From positions 339,797 through 403,796 of the forward strand of contig CAJNDS010001746.1 in assembly GCA_905221605.1 (NCBI GenBank): a DNA stretch of 64,000 nucleotides, read 5' to 3'. The notes under the pieces were generated by a model. It was given only the letters and a program-made list of their open reading frames with translations, had not been told where the DNA came from and ran no database searches. The position numbers were made by a program, and so were the translations under genes. Positions 25,301 to 39,441 of the stretch are shown here, one piece after another. This stretch comes from Symbiodinium natans (Eukaryota; Sar; Dinophyceae; Suessiales; Symbiodiniaceae). Position 1 is the stretch's first letter. Each line of letters begins with the position of its first letter.

Positions 25301-28300
25301 ACTGTGAATCTGCTTTGTCTCTCAACGTTCTTGGTCGTCTTTTTGGGGACCGGGCCAGGTGGCGGCTCACGGCCGCAACATCCTTCGAGTTGCCGATCAT
25401 CTCCAGCAAATCCTCGGGCTCGCTGCCGGCTGCGGGGGAACTTGAAATGCCTCTCCCTTGACGCCTCTCCCCCTTCCGAATGCCTTCCCCGAGCCGTCCT
25501 CATCTCCGACAAAGTAGAAGCGTGCAAACTGCGAGCGCTGCTTCTCCAGGTAGTCGCCTTTTTTGTTCTCGTGTAGTTGTGAAAGAGAAAGGGAGAAGGA
25601 GGGAGAAAGAGGGAGAGAAAGAGTGAGATGGAGAGCAGAGAGAGAGAGACAAGACTCGGAGAGAGAGAGAGAGAAGGCAGGAGATGGCAAAAGCAGAAGG
25701 GGAAGCATGGGTCGGACACGGGGGGGGGGGGGTGTCTGTTCGTTCAACCGGCCTAGAGCCTTCTGGACCGCTGTGAGCATGTCCGACAGGCGGTCCAGCT
25801 GCTTCTGGACGCCCTCGATGCCGACGGCCTCCGATCTCACATCTTCAAACTTCAAAGCTGCACTTCGTCTCAAGCAATCACCTAACACTGCTCGTCCTGC
25901 TCTCTCTCTCGCTCTCGCTGCCCCGTGCCCCGCGGTGCTCGGTGCTCCAAGCTGCTCAAAGCGCCACTGAAGCCAAACTTGCATGGAGAGGAAAAGGCCC
26001 AGGAGAGCAAAGCAGATAGCAAAGCGAGGGCCCGAAGCCGGCATCTGTCGCATATGGCCCGCCCAGTCAAAAGAGAGCAAGAAAGAGAGAGTCCGAAGAG
26101 AGTTCAGAGAGAGCCGCCACAGGACAGCCCATCCCCCATCCCCCCCCCATCGCGTTCTCTGCCGCGTTCTCTGCCCTGCATCGTGGGCTCAATATTGGAG
26201 CTGGCAGACAGCTTCACAAGACAGGCGCCCCAAATTGTCAAACCCGAACGTCGTTGAAAGTCTCCGGACTCCAAGGCTCGAAACAGGCTCCACGAAAAAC
26301 AATGTTGCAAAAATACCTCCAGATTCTGAGAACGCACGCCTATGCGAGAGCGCAACTCCTGAAAAAGGGGCCCCTAGGAATACGAACTGCAAGTTGACAC
26401 TCTCCTCCTCCTCCTCCTCCTCCTCCTCCTCCTCCTCCTCCTCCTCCTCCTCCTCCTCCTCCTCCTCCTCCTCCTCTTCTTCTCCTGCACGCTTGAGGGG
26501 ACACCCCGAAAGAGGTCCCCGGCCGCGACGGCCAAGCGGTTTGTCGGTCCGGTAAGCGGCCCCCGCTGTTCAGGAGCCCAGGCAAAAGAGGCTCGGCCAC
26601 TCTCCTCTTCTTCTTCTTCTTCTTCTTCTTCTTCTTCTTCTTCTTCTTCTTCTTCTTCTTCTACGGGGCCTGAGGAAGGGTCTCCTCCTTCCCGCGCACT
26701 GGGCTCTCTCTCTCTCTCTCTCTGTCTTGCTCTCCACGCTTTGAAGCCCCCACAAAAGCGCCCGTGCAAAGCAAGCGAGGCGCGCGCCTCCAGGACCTGG
26801 GGAGTCAGAAGAAGTGCAACCAGAGCCGAGTGAACGGAAGCTCGCGTCGCGGGGCGCGGAAGCGGGAAGCGGGAATGCAACACCCGCAGCATCCGCAGAC
26901 CCTAAGCTCTCGACCTTGGGTTTGGCCGCCACCTTCTTCATCAAACCCACAAACTCGGAGTCGATCGTCTTGAAGCCTGGGGGAAGAGACGGCTGCTGGC
27001 TCTTCATGCTGCTGGCACACGAAAACAAACCGGAAACCGGGGAAGCGCAGCTCCTGGGAGTCCCTCTGAGGGCGCCGGCGCGCAAACTCGTTGGGCAGAA
27101 GCTGCTGGATGTCCGCGCTGCTCCCGAAGATGCCCTCCAAGTAGACCCATCGCCTCTGCACGTCCATCCACAGGTCAAAGACGATGCGAATCTTGTTCAG
27201 CCTGTCCTCGGCTTCTTGAGCGCATTTGTGCGGTTCTAAGACTCTACGGTGCTTGCCCCTTGCTGCTGGGACAGCGCTGGGGCAGGCACATCCCAAGTGG
27301 CACCTTCATCTTCGAAGGACTTGTAGTACGGAGACATCTTCATTGACTGAATGCTCCTTGGCCCCCAAGATCCATGACATTCCATTACCGACCACAAAAC
27401 TTCAACGCACGAACTGGACAACACCGCAGACACGGAGCAGCACAAGCAACTCGACAAAGTCATGATTTTTGGTTCTCCAAGAGGTCTTTGGATGTCACAA
27501 TGGTCGGGCGCGGCAAACCAGCACAAGGGGAGCGCAACACGCGCAGACAGCTTATCCAAGCTGATCACTGCGAACGCCCAAAACAGGTGGGACGCAGGCA
27601 GAGCAAAGGAGCTCTCTGCCTTCCCCCCCTTCACTCCTTCACTCCTTCACTCAAACATCTTCTCTGCTTTTTGCTGAGAGGTGCTGGAGGTGCTCGTCCA
27701 GCTGGCTGAAGAGGTCATCCTGAGCAGAAAGTCCTCTCTGAGTCGCTCTACCTCTCTCTCTTTTTCTCTTTCTGTGGCTTTTCCCTCTTGGGTGGCTCTC
27801 CGCCGAGAGGCCCAGGAGCGGATGAGGCGGCACTTGCTCTTGTAGGGCACGAGCTCCAAACTGAGAAAGATGCTTCTCCAGCGGTTCTTTTTTCCTTCTC
27901 CCCCCGCTCGCCTCTCAGCCCCTCGGCTCGATCCTAGGGCCGCCACTCGTAGTTGCTCCACTTCTCCCGAACCTCCCACAGCACTCAATGCACGGCTTGC
28001 GGAACTTTTTGGGTCGCCTCTCTCTCCTTGAGTCAGTCCCTCTGAGGTCGCACCCCTCTCCAGGCCCCCCACCCCCCCATTGCGCCTCGGCCAGGAACTG
28101 TTCCAGGCCCATTTCGCCCTGAGCTCGCGCGAGCATCTCCTTGATGGCCGGCTGGTGCTTCTCGAGGTTGGAGTCCCACAGATGCCCCAGCCTTTACAGC
28201 ACCAAAAAAAAACATGGGGTGCAAACAATGTGCGCAGCTGAGTCCAACACAGAAGTCGGAATGCCGCCAAGCAAAAGAACAAACACTGCACTAAGCCACG

Positions 28301-31300
28301 ATGAGTACTCACCTGTAACTGCACTCACTGCTTTCTCTTTCTCGGGATCCCCGGCGTCAGCTCGTTGAAGCCGACGGACAGCTTTAGCATGTGAACCTCT
28401 GGCGGATGCTCCACGAAACTTCACCAGACGTCTGCAAAGCACCTCTCTCCGCAAGACACCTCCACGGCTCCCCGACAAACAGAGTCGCAGTCCGAGGGAC
28501 GATCTGCTTCCAGTGACGCTCTTTGAGGGCATCGGTTTTCAGCTCCGCCACCACCTTCCGTAAGCTGGCAAAAGAAATGCGATGCGCCGGGGGGCTACTG
28601 TACTTCTTGCAAAAAAGGCCTTCTCAAAGTGTTCTCTCTTTGCTGATCTGCCCTCTGCTGCTCTGCCCTCTCTGACTTCTGCTCTCTCTGCTCACTCTCT
28701 CTCTCTCTCTCTCTCTCCCTCCCTCCCTCTGTCTGTCTCTCTCTCCTCTTCCCGCCTGGTTCAGCTTGATCTGTGCCTGAAGCTGCTCCTGGATGTGGTC
28801 GAAGGCCTCTTAAAAGGAGAAGGCAACAAAAGTAAACATATGAAGAAAAATCGACTTCTTCTCTGTAACTCAAATCCAAGAGGGAGGGAGGATGGTTCGA
28901 AAACTTCTCTTCTCTCTGCGCTGCTTTCGCTTCCTGTCTTCTCTCTTCAAAGCTTCGGCGGCCAATGGATGCGCCTCGTACTGCTGCAGCCGCCGGTCCA
29001 TCTGCTTCATGTTCGACAGCAGGTCCTTTGCGCTTCGGTCCGGGAGATTCTGTGCGCTGCTTCTGCACAGAAGGCACTGTGCGCGCGCGCGCGCGCGCGG
29101 GAGAGAAGAGCTATCCGTCACGATGCTAGGAGATGACATCGAAACCTCTCAGATCGCACCTCCAAGGCATGCTTGATGCGCTTCGGCTCCACCGCCGTCC
29201 AGAGCGTCTCCTGCGATTCGCAAAGGGGGACCCCACAAAAGCCCAAGAGGAACAGGGGGAGCGCCAGTTGCCTTCAACGTCTCGACTCGGCTGTGCACCG
29301 TGTTGATCTCTGACCTTTTTGCGAGATGAGAACATAATATCCGAAAGTGCAGATCTGAGAGGAGGAGGAACCACGAACTCCGCCAGCAGGGGCCGTTGCC
29401 ACACATCCTTCAAGTTCCCCATCTCCTCAATTGAGCGGGTGGCAATTTTGCTGCTCTCTTCTTCTCTCTCTTGCTCTCTCTTGCTCTGTCTCTTCTGCTT
29501 CTTGTTCTTCTTCTTATTATTCTTCTTATTCTTCTTTCTCTGTTTTTTCTTCTTCTTCTGCTTCCTCTTCTTCTTATTCGGGGCTTGAAAGGTGCACGCA
29601 TGCACCCTCCGCGCACAAGGCGCGCCCAATCCATGTCAAGGTCGGGCTCTTTTCTCTCATGCGCTCTGAGCGAGTCAGTTGGTGAAAGACAGCCACCACT
29701 TGGTTGAGGATGCCCCCATATTCTCTCTCTCTCTCTCTCTCTCGCTCTCTCTTTCTTGCTCTCTTGCTCTCTTGCTCTCTCTCTCGTCCCTCTGCTCTCC
29801 TCCTGAAGCGGCGCCAGGGCTTCCACGTCGCCCACCTCAAGACAGAGCAAATGAGCAGAATCCAGGCGAAAAGGAGGCAGAGGAGGTTGGAGAAGAGGGC
29901 AGCCTGCGGTTGCAAGAATGGATGCGGAGAGAGAGAGAGAGAGTTAGAGAAAAACAAAAAGAGCGAGACAGAGAGAGAGAGAGAGAGAAAAAAAAAAGAG
30001 AGAGAGAGAGAGAGAGCAAGAGAGAGAGAGAGAGACAGAGAGAGAGAGAGGGGGGGGCCAGACGGACCGTTGATCCTTTCTTGCCCTGGCCTCCATCTGC
30101 AGGGACTTCTTCAACTGCACGAGCTGGCTGTGCTGCTCCCGGAGCATCAGCAGACGCTCCTGTTGTTGGAATCCAGGGGGGCCCCTGTTAAGCATCCAGA
30201 GGATGACAAAAGGTAAATCTCAGCTCGAGCTCGCCGAGCTCGCTGAGCCCGTGACATCAAAGTCCTTGATCACCTGCATGGCGGCAGTGGGCTTTAGCCC
30301 ACCCTGCACTGGCTTCTGGCTGGACCTGGCCGCAGAGAAGCATCGGAAGCCTTCAGTGCTGCATCCCTTTTCGCAGCCGCTGTGGATCTTTCTGTTGCCC
30401 TTTGGCATGTGCATGCCAACTCATGCCAAGCATGACCACTCTGCATAGAGCTGAGTAATGTTCTCCTCCAATTGCTTGTCCTTCTGGACCAGCACCGATC
30501 GGAGCTTCGGCAGCTCGTGATCGAGGATCTGCCAAGCCGCTGCAAGCCGCTGCAAGCTGCCGCAAGCATCTTCACACCGTCGAACCGAGGACGCTGCCCG
30601 ATTCCGGCGCGTGAGGATTTGCTCGAAGGCCTGGCAGAGGCCACGGAAAAGTAGAGCAGCGGAGCGAAAGGGCTAAGGGCTTGACAGTCACGGTTTTGGC
30701 AAAAGCATTCCCAACATCCCTCTCTGACGACAGCCATCTTCTGCGATGGCTGTCTTGTTGGCCCTGGCCTCCCATTCCCCTTCGACTTGCTCGATGTGCA
30801 TCCAATCCTGGCGGAAGATGCTGAGAAGCTGCTGAGAAGCTGCTGAGAAGCTGCTGAGAAGCTGAGAGACGGGTGGTTTCCCATATTAGGGGCACCTCAT
30901 GGGGGTCCGTATTGTAAGGGGATCTGGTTGGGGGTCTATATTGGAGGGTCCCCCGTTCTCGTAAAGCCACATAAACTGAGCATGTAGTTGGAGCCTCCGG
31001 GAACTGAAAGCGCTGCTTGACGAGAAGCTTCTGTGCCTGGCTCGCACTGGCCCCCAGATTCTTCTTTGTGTCTGTTGAACTCGATTTCGGCCTTCTGAAG
31101 CTCTTCAAACTGGGGGCCCCATTTCTCCGCACTGGTCTTCACCTGGGCCAAAGGCAACAACAAGGACCAAGGCACTTTCAGAAGGCACTGTTGGCACCCT
31201 GATTGCCTTCAGCACCGCCATGCACACCACCTCGGGCCGTCGACATGGGTCCTTCCTCCCCATCTGTACAATGCACATGCGCTGCACATGCGCTGCACAT

Positions 31301-34300
31301 GCGCAGCACATTCGCAACACTGCGCGGCTGTGTCACCTCAACATGGGTAGAAGGGAGTTTTTCTTGCGTGGAGATGGGGCCCCCGGCCGTGAGGTCCCCG
31401 CTGCCGTCCACCGCCTCCAGCCGCTCCCGGCCCTGTGACACAAGGAGGCTGTCACAAAAAAGAACCCCCATTTTCGGGCGGAGAGGCGACCGAAGAAAGC
31501 AACAAAGGACACGAGATGAAGACGGAGAACAGGAGCAAGCAAGGGAGAGAGAGGGAGAGAGAAAGAGAGAGCGAGCGCTAGTTTCACCCACGCCCTTTCT
31601 TCTCTCGTCCGCTCTTCCGGCACCAGCCTGCCTGGTTGACCTGGCGGAAGAATTCGCCCATGGCCTCGCTGACCTGCGTAGAACGAATTGCAAGGAGAGC
31701 TTGGATTCATGCCGTCTGCGATCTTGTTGCAAGACGTTGCAAGCTTTCATCCTGGCTCTTGGCTCTTTGCCTTCTCGCCGAAGGAGTTTAGCAGGTCTCG
31801 GTGCCACTGGTCGTATTTGGCCTTGACCCTGGACTGGACCTGCCCCAGGCGACTGAGCGACTGCAGAGAAAGAAGCCAGTACTTCGAGGGGCCTTGCTGT
31901 AGTCCACCACAATCGGCCCAAAGTACTTCTCCTGGCACAACACGGATCCCGCCCCTCAACTCTCATGGGGGCCACCCCACCCCCGTGTGGGGAGACAACG
32001 TGGGGAGACCGTGGGAGACAATGTGGGGACACGCGCGGATGTTTCGGTGCCTGCTCGGAGCCTTCGAAGCGAGAGCTCAGGTACTGGATCTCCGTCAGCA
32101 TGCCTCTCCCCAGAGACTTTGGGGTGAGTCATCGCCACAAAACGAGCTTTCCTTCCCCAAGAGTCCCCCCCCCTTCCGCCGAGGTGCTGTGCCATCGGCT
32201 GAGATCATCCTGAGGCAGAGAGCCCTTATTCGTAGGACGCGCGAAACGGCTGTCGCGACGGACGGCTGTCGCAGGCAGGCGCCCATGGAAGCACGCACCT
32301 ACTTACCTCAAAAAAATAACAAGCGCAATGCTTTGCCGAATCCGGGGCTCCGGCGCCGAGTCGCGAGAGGACCTCCCATTCTCTGCTTTTCGGAGTTTCT
32401 TAAGCGCCAAACTGAGCCAGAGATTTTGCCATACTGCAAGTATCGGAAGAACTGTGATCCGCACAGCACTTGTGTTGATCTCCCAAAGCGACTGGTATTG
32501 CATCCAGCTTGAGACATAGCCCTGAAGCAACACTTGCGCAAGCACTTGCACAACTGGTCAGGCCCTTCAAGCAGAAGCCCCTTCGCGGGCATTCGCTCCT
32601 GCATGTCCTCCACGGTGCTGCTGACCTTTATCACACGTCCCACGTGTGTCTATGCATGACGGCCACATGGTGACGCCGTTTTTCCACATGTTTACACGTG
32701 TTTACACATGTTTACCATAAGCATGTTTGCACATCTGAGTCCTTGCCAGGCCAAGACACATGGTCGTAGACTTCGACGAGGGTCTTCTGATCCAGCAGCG
32801 CCTCACACATGAACGAATTGGAACGAATTGAACGAAAAGAAGTTCATCGAAGTGCATGATAACAGCCCACACACACACATGGACAGCACACGCAGACACA
32901 GATGCAGACGCAGACGCAGACACGGACGCACCCGCACACACAAAACAAAAACAAAAAAACAAACATTGGGCATGCCCTGAGGCGCGGCAAAGGAAACTCG
33001 GAGCCCAGCGATGAGGCTGCGATGTGTGGCTGCGGACTCCTTTCCCCCGCGCCTTGACGTTTCGACAAAAGGGGGGGTTGGGCAGCCGACGATAAGAGAA
33101 GGATGGAGAGAACGGGAGAGCGAGACTCATCCTTCTCCTCTCTCTGTCTTCTTCTTCTTCTTCTTCTTCTTCTTCTTCTTCTTCTTCTTCTTCTTCTTCT
33201 TCTTCTTCTTCTTCTTCTTCTTCTTCTTCTTCTTCTTCTTCTTCTTCTTCTTCTTCGTCTTCTTCTTCTTCTTCTTCTTCTTCTTCTTCTTCTTCTTCTT
33301 CTTCTTCTTCTTCTTCTTCTTCTTCTTCTTCTTCTTCTTCTTCTTCTTCTTCTTCTTCTTCTTCTTCTTCTTCTTCTACAGGGCTTGAAGGACCAGGGGC
33401 CCTGCGCGCGCACGGGGGCGCCCAGTCCACTCAGTCCGCCGTTTGGAGTGAAAATGCCCGTCTCTCTCTCTCTCTCTCTCTCTCCCCCTCGAGATGTGTA
33501 GAAGAAGAGGAGAAGAGAGAGAAGAGCGAGAGAGAGGGAGAAGAAAAAAGGAGAGAGAGAGAGAGAGAGGCCAAAAGAACAAGGAGGAGGGGAATTGTCT
33601 CTTTCTCTCTTCCTCTCATCTGATGCTTTGCGGTGGGGCGGCTTGAGGGCGTCGAAGCGGGCCGCTTGGAGCAGAGGCAAGTTGCAGACCATGCCAAGGC
33701 CTCAGCTGAAAAGAGCACCCATTGAATTCATACTGCATTCATGTTGCACCAATTTGAATCCAACTCACTTCTGGAATTTTCCCAAAAAAAAGGATAGATG
33801 CTCTCGTGACTCTCGCGTGGTCTCTCTTCTCTTTCCCTACTCTCTCCCCTCTTTTTTGTTGCCGCCGAGGCTGCAGTCGTGGTAGTGCTTGACCCAGTGC
33901 GTCATGGCGAACTCCTTCTGCGGTTCCAGAACCTCCCAAAGGAATATATGAGGCCCCCCGCGAGTGCAAAAGAGAGAGCACTCTTGGGAGCCGGCCAGTC
34001 GCACTCCGGAGTGGGAGGTCCTTGAAGGGAGAAAGGCGAGACAAAAAGCAACTGAGGGGAGCTTGCAAGACAGGAGAGGGCTCTTTGGTTGGCTTTCTTC
34101 TTGTGAGAGTGTGAGAGATTGCGAGAGAACACCCTGGGTCTCTTCCATCTCTCTTCCCTCTTTTCGCCGAGCGTCTGCATGTGGAGCTCCAGCACCGCCA
34201 GCTGGACCGCCGCCTCCTTCCAGACGAAAGCTCTTTGGGCAGAGAGGTGCTCTCACTAGATGGCTAGATGGGAAGGGGAGATGGGGGAAAAGAGATCTGC

Positions 34301-34633
34301 CAGAAGCTTTCTCGTACATTTTGGAGGCGAGAGGGGGAAGGGGCGCGAGAGAGGAGAGCGAGGAGAGCGAGGAGAGCCAGGGCGTCCGAAGGAGTTGGTT
34401 TTGGGGGGGCGCGTCCCCCGCAGTCTCCTGTATCAGGTTGTTGCCGTTCAGCGGCCTCTCGGACTCGCTTTCTCAAAACGAAGTTAAGGGGGGAGAAAAG
34501 AGGAGGGGAGAAAACCCTGCGGCCACTGAACCAGTGGCCCCTCTGAGCTCCCGGGCCACTTCTTGAACTCCTGCAGCCACTGGGCGCTGGTGGCCGCCAG
34601 GAGCTTCACGAGCCTCCCGACTCCGATTTTCTC

Positions 34634-34721
<88 letters not shown>

Positions 34722-37552
34722 GGTGCACGTGCTTTCTTCATGCTTCCCTCATGGTGGCCCCCTCATATCTTTCCGCTTCCTCCGCTCTGAGAGCCCGGGC
34801 CTCTGCTCGATCTGCTTGTTGAGGCCATGTACCCAAGCATCCATGTTGGAGAAGCTTGCCAAGTTCATGTCCTCAGCTTCAGCTGAGCCTTCCTTTATGA
34901 AGGCCCCTCCCCCCGCCCCCCCCGTGTCTGTGTGAAAGTCATGGCAGTCGTGGGCAGTGAAAAGTCAGAAAAATGGTGAAAAAGACAGCGAATTCCTCAG
35001 AAAGGTTCGTCCACCATCTTCTGCATCTTCTCGAACTTGGCCAGGAGCAGCTCGTGGTTGTTGGCCTCTTGCCTCATCCAAAGCGCGGAAAGAATACACC
35101 ATTCTTCATTCATGATCTAGGGCCTTCTCTCTGTTCAACTGTTCAACGAAGTTGTTGCGGAGGTGCCACTCCCCCGCCTCACGTTCACGTCGTCCAAGCT
35201 CTCGATGGTGCGGGACATCTGCTCAGCCATTGATTCGAGCTCGGTGAACCTCTGAGGACCATCTTCCGGGGTCGCTTTGTGTCGCTTCCGAAAGCTGCAC
35301 AAAGACGTGTTGAAACCCAGCGATGAGGGAATGCCATTGGAGGCGTGACTGAGACTGGAGCTTCTGCTGAAACTGGAAGACGCTTTCAGAGAGCTTTTGG
35401 GTGTAGCTCTCGATCCTGAGATACTGCACACAGGTATGCCGAGACGGTCTGAGGAGCTTTGCCGAAAAAAAAGTGGCCTCTGGTTGCCCTGCAGCCTACA
35501 TGAATCCTACACGAATCCATGTCACACCCTTGGCAAACTCACGAACACTGATCACGGGCCATGCTCCTCCGCGAATACTACAACAGGAAAGCTGAGGCAA
35601 CAGCAGTAGAAGAATAACAGCCATTGGGACACACTCATGCATGTGCGACATCTTCGGCACTGTACCAAAGAGCTGGCTGGCACCTGCTTCATTGACTGGA
35701 GCCCGTCTGCCGAGCATCTTCTGATCATCCCACTTCAGGTGAAGCCCATCGGCGATCAAGTCCTCTCTCAGCAGCCACGTGACCAAGTCAAACCTCAAAG
35801 TGACTTCCAAGCAAGTCGACGGCTCCTGCACGCCCTTCTGGAATGAGGCCATCAACGGCGCCAAGTCCTAGCAGACAGCAAGAGACCGATCTAACAAAAC
35901 AAAAAGACATAAAAGAAAAAGCCGAACAAACAACAAGAGAACGCATTTGAACGCAAAAACCTGACGATCACTTCTCAGATGCGGACGGCTTTGATCTGCG
36001 CACAGGTCTGCATGTACGTTCGGGCAGCCTGTGGGTGGCCAAAAGAATGAACCACGAAAAATCTCTCTTTCAGCCCTTTTTCAGCCCTCTTTCAGCCCTC
36101 TTTCAGCCCTCTTTCAGCCCTCTTCAGACTTCTTTCATGCTCCCTTCTTGGGCTCACCATTGCCTCCTGAAGCGTCATGGCAAACGGGTAGTTTTGCTTC
36201 GCCTCGTCGGAGTTGACCTAAGTCAGAGACATCTCTGATTCTGAAATTCTCAGATTGTTCAATTCATTCTCTGACTCTCTCACTGATTGCATTTGTGTGC
36301 ATCTCGCACCTTGATCGCGTAAGGGACCCGATAGTCGCCCAGAGCCTGCAAGTTCCGCACCTGCAAGAACATATGATAAAAGGCATGCAAGCGTCGGCAT
36401 CTGAGATCCCGCTACAAAAAGGGGACCTCCTTGAAGAGGGTGATGATCTGCTCGTCAAAGTTCACCAATAACAGGTACGTCCTGAGGATGGGCACTGCGA
36501 ATTTCTGGTCGTCAAGTTTGGCTTTCCCCTGCGAAGCCATGGCCACTGCAGAGACATGCTGAGTGCACCACTGATAGCCTTGTTGGATGTCGAAGATTCG
36601 CATACTGACATCAAACTTCTTGGAGTCCTGCGCGTTTTTTGCCATGCTACGCGAGGAGAAGCCTCTGTCAGAGATCTCTCCCAAAAAAAACCAAGAGAGA
36701 GGCCTTGGTGTCTGCCAGCCACTCGTCGAAGATGTGGCTCGTCTTCATCCTGGGCTGTTGAGGCTTCGTCTATTGGCGTTTTGCGGCAGGCTCCCCTCCT
36801 TACGTTGGAGAGCCTCTCATGCTCAGAGAGCTCCTCCTCTGAGGGCTTCCTTTCGTGTATGTCCTTCCTTTGCTGTGAGAGCGCTCCGAGCGTCTTCTTG
36901 GCGAAAGCATCGCCCTCCTGCTTCAGGTTCTTGCCGTCCACGTGGTTCTCCCATCCTTTGCCCAGCACATCCTCCGGCCAGGATGCAAAACTATAGACAT
37001 GGCTTATGCTTTCGTATGCTTTCGTGGGCTTTCGCGCGCTTCCTGCAGACCTGACAGACGCACCTGTTGACCGTCAAACATGTTGGCTCAACATGTTCCG
37101 AGAACAGAAAGATTGTGTTTGGGGCGCGGTCCGCTGCACGATTCAAGGGGCTTGATGCGACTATATGCGAAGGAGTGCAGGGTGAGAATGTGCCCTCTCT
37201 CAGAGCGGGGGCTGAACGGTGGCCCAAGAGTCCTCGACACGGCTCATGTAGATGGCCAGACGTCGCTCCAGCTGCCTCTTAAATAGCAACTCTGCGGAAC
37301 TCCGGGCCACCGCGCCGGTGCGCTCTTAGCGCGCTCTCAGTGCGCTCTCGGCCTGGCCCAGACAATGAGCCCAGCCGTTGGCGGAATGCCGCGGATCGCA
37401 GTCAGCTTGCAAGCCTCCAAGTGCTCAAGAAAAAAAAGGGCTCAGATGCAGCTGCAGTTGCAGAATCTTCCCCCCCCAGAATCTTCAGCGCCTGGGTGCC
37501 CTCGTAGGTCTCTTTAAACTTCTCCTGTAAGCGATGCACGTCATCCTTCACC

Positions 37553-37600
<48 letters not shown>

Positions 37601-39409
37601 AGAGAGACCGAGAGAGAGCGAGCTCTCACAATGGGCACTTGGAAAACTTGAAGGTCCAAGCCTGCTGGATCAGGGAAGACTGGTACTCCTGCAAGTTGCA
37701 AAAAGGGCTGTCCCAGTCGCTTCAGCGGGTTGCAAAAAACCGATGTGGAACCCTGCAAAAGGGGGTGTGTACACAACATCTGCTGTCTCATGTCTTATAT
37801 GTTGTCTGTTTTGTCGAGTCACCTGAATGGCCCTGCGGATCCGGGGTCGGACAAAGAGCGCGTTGAAGCGGCTGAAGACGCGGAACATCTCCTCGAAAGA
37901 GGCGCTTCTGACGGAGAAAAAGGGCCGAAAGGGGAGCCTGCAACCCCGAAAGGAAAGCCCCCAAGCTGTTCCGAAGCAAAAAAAAGGGGGGGATCTTCAT
38001 GCTTGCTTGGCTTGAAAGCGTGAAGGGAACTGTTTCCCGAAATGCAGTTCGCAACTGGCCAAGCGGCCGTGGCGGTTTTGGCGGCGCCGAGCTTGTCGCG
38101 GAGCCTCGCAGTGATCTCGCTCTCCGCGTGGTCAATACCTGAGCCACGGCCCGTCTCCCTGCTCCCAAGTTTCCTCCCACGCTTCTCTTTCTTGGGGCCT
38201 CCGTCTCTCCATCCCTCCATCTCCCCATCTCCCCATCTCCCCATCTCCCCATCTCTCCATCTCTCTCTAGCCCTCCCTCTCTCTCTCTAGCCCTCTCTCT
38301 CTCTCCAAGTTGAGTCCAGCAGCGCTCGTCGTAGCGGCGCTGCGTGCTCTCCCACTCCTCAGACATGAGCTTCGCTCAATCTCACACTTGTGTCCCCACA
38401 GAGCAGGTTTGCAGCACTGGTCCAAAACTGGCCTGTTGACCCCTGCGGCTCACGTCCAAGACGTCCACCTGTTCGAAGAGCCCCCCTAACTTTTGAGCTT
38501 CTGGACCCCCCAAGCTGCACAACAGATGCAGACGTAGAAGACGTCCTGCTCCACAAGCTGGTAGGCCGCCGCCACTTCCGCCTCTCGGGCATGTGGTGCA
38601 CACCGTTCTCTGGCTCTGGCCCACGCTTTTTCGTGGGGGGAAGGCCTCCGCATGTAGCAATTCTATCTTCATTCCTTCTTTTTCCCTGTTTACTTCTCTT
38701 CAAGTCTCTTCTCTGCTTTATCTGCTTCTGCTTCTTGATCGGCGCCTTGGCTCCTGTCTCCTTGCCGTCCACGAGCACCCGCTCGATGATCTCCTGCAGC
38801 TTCATGTGATGCCTTGGCGGAGCTGTGCGTGGTGCTCAGGAAGAGGGTGAGGGCATGTGAGGGCATGTGAGGAGCACTTACAGGAGCAGAGGGGAATTGA
38901 AGAAAAGGAGAATGGGAGAGGAGAAGTTAGCAACGAGAAAGAAGGTAGATAATGAATTGCACCGAAGGAGAAACGAATCGGACTCGCCCGCTGAGGCCTC
39001 CGGAACTTCTGCAGCTCCTCGATCCGCGCCTCGAAACCACCCCAGAAACCACCCGAGAAACCGTCCCCGAGAGCCTTACACGTTCCCCTTCCAACGGTCC
39101 CCGAAAAACAGTCCGAAGAGGCACAACTTCTTGAGAGGGCAAACAGGGCGTCCAGCCTGGAGCTGCTCGTGCTCACCTCAGGCAGCTTCACAGCACTTCA
39201 CACAGCACTTCACACAGCACCTCAAAGCACGTCAAAGCACGTGAAGCCACTTCAAAGCACTTCAAAGCACTTCAAAGCACTTCAAAGCACTTTGAAAGCA
39301 CGTCAAAAGCACTTCAAAGCACTTCAGCAGTGACATTGGGAAGCCAATCGTCGGAGCCGAGGCGCAGTTGATCTTCACCGTCGGCCGCTCGTTGCCTCCT
39401 CGTTCCATC

Positions 39410-39441
<32 letters not shown>

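Noticed and set aside
32702..33692. Long ORFs of poly-Glu, poly-Arg, poly-Leu and poly-Phe
   Set aside because: They are the six-frame readings of one TTC/GAA microsatellite in a dynein intron.
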